From Desulfovibrio sp. (GTDB taxonomy: Bacteria; Desulfobacterota; Desulfovibrionia; Desulfovibrionales; Desulfovibrionaceae), in NCBI GenBank assembly GCA_016218665.1, contig JACRDI010000017.1:1-46625 (forward strand): a stretch of 46,625 nt of DNA. The letters are read 5' to 3'. A program made the translations under genes and the position numbers. Below the pieces are notes generated by a model, which saw only the letters and a list, made by a program, of their open reading frames with translations, did no database searches and was not told where the DNA came from. Positions 1 through 7,082 of the stretch are shown here, piece after piece (within the stretch, counting starts at the first letter, position 1; every line of letters begins with the position of its first letter).

Positions 1-1075
<1,075 letters not shown>

Positions 1076-1119
1076 AAAAGAAACCTCCGGGTGAGGAAGA
1101 ATGTTTGCTGTTGCGATGT

Positions 1120-1154
1120 GATGTAAGACCGCTTTCGCCGATGTAAAGACCGCT
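1120..1154. repeat. Imperfect direct repeat between grpE and dnaK
   Basis: GATGTAAGACCGCT (1120-1133) and GATGTAAAGACCGCT (1140-1154) differ by one A and are 6 bases apart. They lie just after the grpE stop codon and ahead of the dnaK ribosome-binding site. The purpose is unknown. It could be a small duplication or part of an mRNA structure that sets the grpE:dnaK ratio. Confidence 0.6.
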
Positions 1155-1157
1155 GGG

Positions 1158-1733
1158 CTAGGCTTCGATGGCCTTGTTCACCAGCACCTTGGCCGGCCGG
1201 ATGACGCGCCCCTTGAGGACGTATCCGGGCTGGGCCACCTTGACCACGCAGTTCTCGTCCTTGTCCGGCTCGCACACGGTGCCGATGGCCTCGTGCACGC
1301 CCGGATCGAAGGCCTCGCCGCAGGAGCCCACGCACTCCAGGCCGTGCCTTTTGAGGGTGTCGAGAAAGATCTTGCGGGTCATCTCCACGCCCATGACCAG
1401 GTTCTTGCACGCGGCGTCGCTCCCGGCGTGCTCGATGGCCAGGCCCAGGTTGTCCAGCACGGGCAGGAGGTCCGCCAGCACGCTCTCGGTGGCGTAGCGG
1501 CGCACTTCCTCGGTCTCGCGCTGGATGCGGCGCTTGAAGTTCTCGTTGTCGGCCAGGGCGCGCAGCTTCACGTCCTCGGCCTCGGCCATCACGGCGCACT
1601 TGGTGCACACGTGGGCCTTGCACAGCGCGGCCAGTTCCTCTTCGGAAAGATTCACCTGGCTCTGCTCCTGGCCTTCGGCGGCGTCTTTCGCCCCTTCGGC
1701 CTCGGCGTCTTTCGTCTTCTTTTTATCCGACAT
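1158..1733 (-). CDS. grpE: Nucleotide exchange factor GrpE
   Basis: Releases ADP from DnaK. The protein is 191 residues, usual for the family: a charged N-terminal tail, a long helix (about residues 48-100, containing [13 protein letters not shown]), and the C-terminal beta domain with [12 protein letters not shown] and the closing [12 protein letters not shown]. It is unusually rich in cysteine: C38, C43 and C46 form a C-x4-C-x2-C cluster just before the long helix, and C109, C134, C138, C154 and C162 follow. No hrcA precedes it; the upstream gene is an aminopeptidase separated by a terminator. A perfect TTGACA box upstream suggests that grpE-dnaK has its own promoter. Confidence 0.95.
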   Translation of the reverse strand: MSDKKKTKDAEAEGAKDAAEGQEQSQVNLSEEELAALCKAHVCTKCAVMAEAEDVKLRALADNENFKRRIQRETEEVRRYATESVLADLLPVLDNLGLAIEHAGSDAACKNLVMGVEMTRKIFLDTLKRHGLECVGSCGEAFDPGVHEAIGTVCEPDKDENCVVKVAQPGYVLKGRVIRPAKVLVNKAIEA

Positions 1734-1863
1734 GCGTTTTGTCCCGTCCTTGATCTCTCTCGCCCCTTGGCCCCTGGCCAGGTCTTCGTGCAGGGCGTTC
1801 GGTCCGACACAGGCGACGCCGGGCAGCTTGCGAGGAAGCGGGCCCGGCGTCGAGGTCAGTCAC

Positions 1864-1892
1864 ATGAGTAAGCACGTCTGGGGGCTTGTCAA
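1864..1892 (-). promoter_or_regulatory. Predicted sigma-70-type promoter for grpE-dnaK
   Basis: Read on the minus strand, a perfect -35 TTGACA (1887-1892) is followed after 17 bases by ACTCAT (1864-1869), a weak -10 with three of six consensus bases. It lies about 130 bases upstream of the grpE start. No CIRCE inverted repeat (TTAGCACTC-N9-GAGTGCTAA) is visible here. A heat-shock sigma-32 alternative is not well supported. Confidence 0.5.
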
Positions 1893-1926
1893 CACGCGGC
1901 GGGGCTGGTTCGCCGCGCTTTTGTGC

Positions 1927-1957
1927 AAAAAAAGCCACCAGGGAGGGCGGGGGAGGC
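1927..1957 (-). terminator. Predicted terminator after the M29 aminopeptidase gene
   Basis: On the minus strand GCCTCC and GGTGGC can form a six-pair stem with one T-T mismatch, followed directly by seven T. It begins at the base after the aminopeptidase stop codon and lies ahead of the grpE promoter. The stem is short and imperfect, so strength is uncertain. Confidence 0.5.
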
Positions 1958-3163
1958 TCAAAGCAGGAACTGGCCGTCCTCGTAGATGGTGCGCCTGCCG
2001 CCCCCGGCCAGGGTGGCGGTGACGCGTTTCTTCTCGGTGTTCACCAGGTCCCAGTGCATGCCGGAGACGTTGAAGCCAAGCTCCTCCTCCCGTTCGGCCG
2101 TCAGTTCCTGGGACGGGCCGGCGAAGCTGGCGGCGCTGGCCCCGCCCAGGGCGATGTGGCAGTTGCCGTTGTCGCCGCCGCAGTTCTCGTCCAGCAGGGT
2201 GTGGGCCATGAAGCGCTCCACCTTGGAGATGCGCTTGTCCGTAAGGGAGAACTCGCCCACGCGCCTGGCTCCCCCGTCGGACATCAGGCAGCCTGACAGG
2301 AACGACTGGCCCTGGGCCGCCTGGGCAGAAACGGCCACGCCGTTGTGGAACTCCAGCCGGGTCTGGGAAACCAGCCGCCCCCAGCGGATGCTCGGCTGGT
2401 CGGCGTAGTACACGCCCGAAACCGTGCGCCAGTCCGGCGCGAGGTAGAGTTCGAAGCCGGGGATGTTCCGCCCGGTGACGCCCACGAAGCGGCGCTTGGC
2501 CCCGGGCGAGAGGGTCAGGTCCATGTTGGCGCTCTCCATGCGGAAGGATTCGATCTTGAGTCCGTCCAGCCACTTGGCGATGTCCGCCAGCTCCTGCTTC
2601 ACGCGCTGCCACTGGCGCACGGGCTCCGGCGCCAGGAGCAGGCAGGCCCGGGCCAGGCGTTCGGTATACTCGGGCAGGTCCATGCCGCTGGCCTCCGCCA
2701 GGGCCTGGGTGGGGTACAGGCACACGGTGGAGCCCAGGAGCCCGGCGCGGCGGCGGCGGTCCAAAAGGGCCATGGCCGCCATCTCGCTCTTTTCGCCCTG
2801 GGCGATGCTGTACGGGTCCACCTCGCTCAGGCTTCCCAGGTCGTCCGGGGCGAGGATGGTGATGACCCCGGCCGTGACGCGGAAAAGGTCGTCCAGCCCG
2901 GGCTGGGCGAAGGTAAGCTGGCCGAAGCTGGAGTTGCCGAAGTGCTGGGCCTGCATGAAGCCGGTGGGCAGGGCCTGGGGCAGGGGGTGCAGGTGCGCGT
3001 CCATGAGGGCGGCGTAGACGGCCTCGGCCAGGGGCGCGGCCTCCAGGTCGAAGCGCAGGAGCACCAGTTCGCCGTTCTTGAAGGGCACCGAGCGGGAGGT
3101 GCGCACGGCCCACACCAGCACGTCGGCGTAGGAGGCGAGGGTGTCATTCGTCAACAAGGGCAC
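1958..3163 (-). CDS. M29-family (thermophilic metalloprotease type) aminopeptidase
   Basis: A cytosolic metal-dependent aminopeptidase removing N-terminal residues from peptides. The protein is 401 residues, typical of the family. Recognisable segments in order are NIPGFELYLAPD (E238 as probable metal ligand), VGEFSL (E304), TLLDEN...NCHIALG (E326, H336) and GMHWDLV (H370, D372). These match the expected order of M29 metal ligands. Between DEN and CHIALG there is a short Gly/Asn-rich insertion (GGDNG). The start is GTG, chosen because GGGAGGACAGA precedes it. It lies 28 bases after the diguanylate cyclase gene and may be co-transcribed with it. No signal peptide. Confidence 0.85.
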   Translation of the reverse strand: MPLLTNDTLASYADVLVWAVRTSRSVPFKNGELVLLRFDLEAAPLAEAVYAALMDAHLHPLPQALPTGFMQAQHFGNSSFGQLTFAQPGLDDLFRVTAGVITILAPDDLGSLSEVDPYSIAQGEKSEMAAMALLDRRRRAGLLGSTVCLYPTQALAEASGMDLPEYTERLARACLLLAPEPVRQWQRVKQELADIAKWLDGLKIESFRMESANMDLTLSPGAKRRFVGVTGRNIPGFELYLAPDWRTVSGVYYADQPSIRWGRLVSQTRLEFHNGVAVSAQAAQGQSFLSGCLMSDGGARRVGEFSLTDKRISKVERFMAHTLLDENCGGDNGNCHIALGGASAASFAGPSQELTAEREEELGFNVSGMHWDLVNTEKKRVTATLAGGGRRTIYEDGQFLL

Positions 3164-3190
3164 TCTGTCCTCCCGGAGGCAATCTGCCGC

Positions 3191-4261
3191 TCAATTCCCG
3201 GCGTCATCCGCGCCGGGGCGCCTGCGTGGACAGGCGGAGGCGTCGGGGGCGGGGGAGATGCGGTTGCGGCCCTGGCGCTTGGCGGCGTAGAGGGCGCTGT
3301 CGGCCTCGCGCACGAAATTTTCAGCGGCCATCGACTCCACGGGCACGCAGCTGGCGACGCCGAGGCTCACGGTGACGATGCCGGTTTCGCTCTGCGGGTG
3401 GGACATGGCCAGCTTCCACACTTCGGCCTGGATGCGCCGGGCGGTCTCCAGCGCGCCGCGCAGATCCGTATCGGGCAGCAGCATGGCGAACTCCTCTCCG
3501 CCGTAGCGCGCGGCAAGCCGCCCGGATCGCCGCTCCGCCCGGACCATGGCCTCGGCCAGGGCCTTCAGGCAGAAGTCGCCCGCGACGTGTCCACTTTCGT
3601 CATTGTAGTGTTTGAAGTGGTCCACATCAAGCAGGATGAGCCCCAGGGGCGTACCGCTACGCCGGGCGCGGTTCCACTCCTGGGCCAGCATGGCGTCGAA
3701 GTGGCGGCGGTTGGCTATGCCCGTCAGCCCGTCGGTGTTGCTCAGGCGCTCCAGCTTGGCGTTGGCCTCCGCCAGGGCGCGGGTGCGCTCCTCGATGACG
3801 GTCTCAAGCTCGCGGTTACGGTCGTGCAGGTTCTTCAGCGGGTAGACCTCGCCGTCCTCCACCAGATGGTAGGGGATGGAGATGGTGCTGTTCACGATCA
3901 TCCACCGGCCGTGCTCCTGCCTGAAGATGAGCAGCAGCCGGGCGGTTTCCTGGGAGAGGATGTGGTCCTTGATGGGCAGGTGGATATGGAAGAAGCCCGT
4001 GACGGTGACGACGTCCTCGGCGAGGTCCTGCATGGAGATGTCGAGAAGTTCGATGCGCAGTGAATCTGGCACCTGGGCGAAATCCTGCCGGGTGATGTCT
4101 ACCCAGGCGGCGCGGTCCTTGACCAGGAAGTCGCCACCACCGGTGAAGCCGCTGAAGCAGTCGCTGAACTTCGCTGTAAGTCGGTCGTCGCGTCCGGCGT
4201 ACAGGGCGATGTATTCGTCGAAAAGCGCACGTATGAGCTGGTGGCGTTCTGTCCTTGGCAT
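3191..4261 (-). CDS. Diguanylate cyclase with N-terminal NTF2/SnoaL-like domain
   Basis: Predicted to make cyclic di-GMP from two GTP. Residues 1-145 look like an NTF2/SnoaL-like alpha-beta domain, a possible small-ligand sensor. A short coiled coil (about 145-175, with VIEERTRALAEANAKLERL) leads into the GGDEF domain, which begins DGLTGIANRRHFD. The active site GGEEF is intact at 254-258. The product-inhibition I-site should read RxxD just before it; here it is R245-S-G-R248, so the aspartate is lost and feedback inhibition may be weak. No membrane segment is visible. The ATG at 4261 is preferred over an upstream in-frame start at 4375 because AGAGG lies five bases before it. Confidence 0.85.
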   Translation of the reverse strand: MPRTERHQLIRALFDEYIALYAGRDDRLTAKFSDCFSGFTGGGDFLVKDRAAWVDITRQDFAQVPDSLRIELLDISMQDLAEDVVTVTGFFHIHLPIKDHILSQETARLLLIFRQEHGRWMIVNSTISIPYHLVEDGEVYPLKNLHDRNRELETVIEERTRALAEANAKLERLSNTDGLTGIANRRHFDAMLAQEWNRARRSGTPLGLILLDVDHFKHYNDESGHVAGDFCLKALAEAMVRAERRSGRLAARYGGEEFAMLLPDTDLRGALETARRIQAEVWKLAMSHPQSETGIVTVSLGVASCVPVESMAAENFVREADSALYAAKRQGRNRISPAPDASACPRRRPGADDAGN

Positions 4262-4383
4262 GGAGGCCTCTGACGTGTCTCGGACGTGGGGCTTGCGAGG
4301 GTTTGTGAAGACCATGTTGTACTGATGGTTGTGGTTTCTACTTGTATCTCTGGCGAGATGCCAGAAAAAAAGCACGTCGACAC

Positions 4384-4428
4384 AAAGATGCCGGACGGGG
4401 GCGACCAGGCCAGTCGCGCCCGTCCGGC
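4384..4428 (-). terminator. Predicted strong terminator after the FAD oxidoreductase gene
   Basis: GCCGGACGGG (4419-4428 on the minus strand) pairs with CCCGTCCGGC (4390-4399). An inner GCGAC/GTCGC extension follows after one C-C mismatch. ATCTTTGTG comes next, with a run of seven T a little further on (4365-4371). It sits just past the stop codon at 4452. Confidence 0.7.
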
Positions 4429-4451
4429 GTACTCTTCTATCAGTCCAGACC

Positions 4452-6086
4452 CTAGCCCAGATCTTCCATCAGCGCCTTGAAGGTGAACTTGGCCGCGGCC
4501 AGCGCGCCGCCAAAGCCGCCGCCGGGGTTGCCCCAGGCGCTCGACAGGTACAGCCCCTTCACCGGGGTGCGGTTGTCCAGGCGGGTGAGGAAGGAGTTGC
4601 CCACGGTCTGGTCGTAGCCGTAGATGGCTCCGGCCGGGTTGCCGGTGAAGCGCCGGTTGGTCAGCGGGCTCGACACCTCGCGCATGGTGATCATCCCGGA
4701 CAGGCCCGGCACCATCTTCTGCTCAACGGTCTTGATGAACAGGTCGGCGATGCGGTCCTTCTCCTGGTTGTAGGCGTGCTTGCTCCCGGCCGCGTAGTCC
4801 TTCTCGTACTTCTTCCAGGGCTCCATGCCGGAGAGGCACATGATGGCCATGGTGTTCGTGCCCTTGGGCGAGAAGCCCGGCACCAGGTGGTCGTAGATCA
4901 TGCAGCCCAGGCCCACCTTTTCCCAGTCCCCGGTCATGGAGGCCGCGTAGGTGATCTCCGGGTCGTCCTGGAGGTCGATGGAGAACTCGGCCCGGGGCTG
5001 GATTGTCGTCAGGTCGCCCTTGACGCCCAGCCAGACGATGACGCTGCTGAGGCTGGGGGTGAAGCCGGACAGCCGGGCCGTGTACTTCTCCGGCAGGGTG
5101 CCCTTGGGGAGCATGCCGAAGGTGACGGGCGCGGCGGCGTTGCTCACCACGACGCGGGCGGAGAAACGCTTGCCCGAGGCCGTGCGCACCCCGCTGGCCC
5201 GACCGTTCTTGAGCTCTATCCGCGTGACCTGCTCGCCCAGCAGGACCTTGCCCCCGGCCTTGGTGATGACATCGGCCAGGGCGTTGCTCATGGCCTGGGA
5301 GGTGCCGCGCACGTACTGGCCGCCGTGGGTCAGGTAGTCGGCCATGGGCTCCAGGTAGTAGAAGGCCGCCAGCTTGGAGGGCGGCAGGCCGTAGTAGCCC
5401 CAGGTCATGCCGATGAGGGCCTTCAGCTTGGGGTTGGCGATGAAGCGGTCCATGACCTGGCCCAGGGTGCTGCCGGCAACGCTCCACAGGATGGGGTAGA
5501 TCTTGGGGAACTGCGCCTTGTCGGTGATGCCCTTGGTCTCGAGCGCGTCCAGTTCCTGCGTGAACTGCCGCCAGAAGGCCATGAACTTGGCGATGGGCTC
5601 CTTCTCGCCGGGGAAGCGGCGGACGAGTTCGGCCTCCAGCCCGGCAAGGCCCGCGTTGGGCAGGTCCACAATGCCCTGGGAATCCACGCGGCTCCAGGCC
5701 TGCTTGTGGTCCACCAGGTCCAGCCTGTCGTAGATGCCCATTTCCGTCAGCAGCTTGCGCGAGCTGGGGGAGCGGGCCACGGTGGAGTGCAGGGAGACCT
5801 CGCACTTGAAGGTGTTGCCCGCGTCGTCGTCGCGCTCGAAGCTGGTGGCGTAGCCGCCGGGGATGGTGTGCTGCTCGATGACCAGCGGCTTGAGGCCGTT
5901 TCTGGCCATCAGCGCCGCGCAGCCCAGGCCGCCCAGCCCCGCGCCGATGACGATGGCGTCGTATGCTCTGGGCTTGCGTTTCTTGGCGATGGCCTTGGCC
6001 AGGGCCGGGGCGGGCGCCCAGCCGATGACGGCCGATCCGGCCAGGAAGGTCATGATCTCCAGGAATTTGCGGCGGGTGATGGACAT
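4452..6086 (-). CDS. Tat-exported FAD-dependent oxidoreductase (phytoene desaturase/CrtISO-like)
   Basis: A 544-residue flavoprotein of the COG1233 type (carotenoid desaturase/isomerase and amine-oxidase fold). The N-terminus MSITRRKFLEIMTFLAG carries a Tat signal with the R5-R6 pair. A hydrophobic stretch and an ALA cleavage site near residue 30 follow. The mature part starts with the dinucleotide-binding segment AIVIGAGLGGLGCAALMARNG. The C-terminus has SAWGNPGGGFGGALAAAK, the usual second FAD contact. The start at 6086 is fixed by GGAGGCG and by the Tat motif; upstream in-frame sequence is not signal-like. It has its own promoter and terminator. The substrate is unknown, and no other carotenoid genes are nearby. 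Confidence 0.8.
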   Translation of the reverse strand: MSITRRKFLEIMTFLAGSAVIGWAPAPALAKAIAKKRKPRAYDAIVIGAGLGGLGCAALMARNGLKPLVIEQHTIPGGYATSFERDDDAGNTFKCEVSLHSTVARSPSSRKLLTEMGIYDRLDLVDHKQAWSRVDSQGIVDLPNAGLAGLEAELVRRFPGEKEPIAKFMAFWRQFTQELDALETKGITDKAQFPKIYPILWSVAGSTLGQVMDRFIANPKLKALIGMTWGYYGLPPSKLAAFYYLEPMADYLTHGGQYVRGTSQAMSNALADVITKAGGKVLLGEQVTRIELKNGRASGVRTASGKRFSARVVVSNAAAPVTFGMLPKGTLPEKYTARLSGFTPSLSSVIVWLGVKGDLTTIQPRAEFSIDLQDDPEITYAASMTGDWEKVGLGCMIYDHLVPGFSPKGTNTMAIMCLSGMEPWKKYEKDYAAGSKHAYNQEKDRIADLFIKTVEQKMVPGLSGMITMREVSSPLTNRRFTGNPAGAIYGYDQTVGNSFLTRLDNRTPVKGLYLSSAWGNPGGGFGGALAAAKFTFKALMEDLG

Positions 6087-6128
6087 GGGGGCGCCTCCGT
6101 GGGGATGATGAGGTTGGAGTACGCGAAA

Positions 6129-6157
6129 TGTGTACGTGTAATGTTGAATGATGTCAA
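6129..6157 (-). promoter_or_regulatory. Predicted sigma-70-type promoter for the Tat FAD oxidoreductase
   Basis: On the minus strand a perfect TTGACA (6152-6157) is separated by 17 bases from TACACA (6129-6134). The T-run of the preceding hairpin terminator runs directly into the -35 box. The start codon is about 43 bases downstream of the -10. Confidence 0.6.
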
Positions 6158-6174
6158 AAACCTCCGGCGGAGGT
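6156..6174 (-). terminator. Second terminator hairpin after the AT-rich orphan gene
   Basis: On the minus strand ACCTCC-GCC-GGAGGT forms a six-pair stem with a three-base loop, followed by TTTT. It overlaps the -35 box of the next gene's promoter. Together with the hairpin at 6195-6222 it makes a tandem terminator. Confidence 0.6.
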
Positions 6175-6194
6175 GCCGAAAATCGTGACAAAAC

Positions 6195-6222
6195 AAGAGG
6201 GGCCGTGGCGGCCCCTCTTTTT
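6195..6222. terminator. Strong hairpin terminator after the AT-rich orphan gene
   Basis: AAGAGGGGCC (6195-6204) pairs perfectly with GGCCCCTCTT (6210-6219) around the loop GTGGC. Minus-strand transcripts from the gene ending at 6254 meet the ten-pair stem followed by GTTTTGT. The plus-strand side is followed by TTT, so it could act in both directions. Confidence 0.8.
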
Positions 6223-6253
6223 GTTTGCATAAGCTCAAATATTATTCTGTTGA

Positions 6254-7006
6254 TTATGTGCTTGAGGAATGTTGGTGCTTAATTGTCTCTTCAATCAAGT
6301 CTAAAAGAGAGTTAGCTGATTTTTTTAGAGTTTCAATGTCAATATCGGGTATCTCTAGGAAATCGTGGAATATTGTAGCGCTTGTTTGAAGTATCGAAGT
6401 TATTGAGTGTATGTATTTTGCTGTGTTTTCTGTGCTAGGGGCACAGTGTGAAACGGCATCATGACCGTTGTTGTCTGAATGTGCATATACTAGGCTGTCA
6501 AGGTTGTTGTGTGAGCTTCTGCATAAATCATTATAAAGTGAAAAATATTCGATTTCTCTCGCTGCAGATTTAAATCTTGAAATTAGTTTTGTCTTGTTCT
6601 CAAGATGCTTATGCGTGGAGACAATGCTTTTGGCAGCTTGTAGCCTTCTTTTGGGAATTGAACCATCACTGAATAATTCGCTATACTTTTTGTGAGATTC
6701 AAAGTGTCGTAGCATTTTTAGCTCTTGCTGTGCAAGCGACAATAACATAATATCTGGATAGTCATCAAATTTTGAAATATTTATTAGGTCAATGGATGCT
6801 TCGTGTACACTTCTAAGTATGACAGGAATGTATGACACTATTTTTCCATGAATCAGTAGTCGGCATGTGTCGCAGCCAGCTAGGATGCGACTAAACAATA
6901 AGGTCGCGATGTGTCTGCTTCTGTCACTATACGTTAGCTCTTTGTCAGCAAAGGCTGTATGAATGTTTTGTAAGAAAATATCAAAATCAGATATTATCGT
7001 TTCCAT
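6254..7006 (-). CDS. AT-rich orphan protein, DUF5677-like (function unknown)
   Basis: A 250-residue soluble, mostly helical protein. The middle (SYIPVILRSVHEASIDLIN, then EYFSLYNDLCRSSHNNLDSLVYAH) resembles DUF5677 proteins, an uncharacterised family, judged by eye only. I cannot assign a reaction. Base composition is strikingly different from the surroundings: bases 6301-6360 have 20 of 60 G or C, against 44 of 60 at 6001-6060 in the neighbour. This points to horizontal acquisition. AAAAGG precedes the ATG. It stands alone, with two terminators behind it and a 14-pair hairpin in front. Helical proteins of this kind are sometimes found among defence genes, but that is only a possibility here. 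Confidence 0.7.
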   Translation of the reverse strand: METIISDFDIFLQNIHTAFADKELTYSDRSRHIATLLFSRILAGCDTCRLLIHGKIVSYIPVILRSVHEASIDLINISKFDDYPDIMLLSLAQQELKMLRHFESHKKYSELFSDGSIPKRRLQAAKSIVSTHKHLENKTKLISRFKSAAREIEYFSLYNDLCRSSHNNLDSLVYAHSDNNGHDAVSHCAPSTENTAKYIHSITSILQTSATIFHDFLEIPDIDIETLKKSANSLLDLIEETIKHQHSSST

Positions 7007-7024
7007 GTTTAACCTTTTCGCATG

Positions 7025-7030
7025 ATAATA
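7025..7030 (-). promoter_or_regulatory. Possible -10 element for the AT-rich orphan gene
   Basis: TATTAT on the minus strand, 18 bases before the start codon, matches five of six -10 bases. No convincing -35 lies at the right distance, where the clpB terminator hairpin sits instead. The leader would be very short. Confidence 0.3.
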
Positions 7031-7044
7031 GAGTGTGATAGTTA

Positions 7045-7078
7045 AGTGGCTGGACGAGTAGGATCTCGTCCAGCCACT
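7045..7078 (-). terminator. Hairpin terminator after clpB
   Basis: A perfect 14-pair stem, AGTGGCTGGACGAG against CTCGTCCAGCCACT, with a six-base loop. It starts five bases after the clpB stop codon on the minus strand. The following TTAACTATC is poor in T, so it may stabilise the 3' end as much as terminate. Confidence 0.65.
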
Positions 7079-7082
7079 CTTG

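Noticed and set aside
1734..1957. CIRCE heat-shock operator before grpE
   Set aside because: No TTAGCACTC-type inverted repeat is visible.
4350..4371. CTGGC-GAGAT-GCCAG hairpin followed by seven A on the plus strand
   Set aside because: On the plus strand the tail is A, not T, and no plus gene ends here; on the minus strand the T-run comes before the hairpin. Not a terminator by itself.
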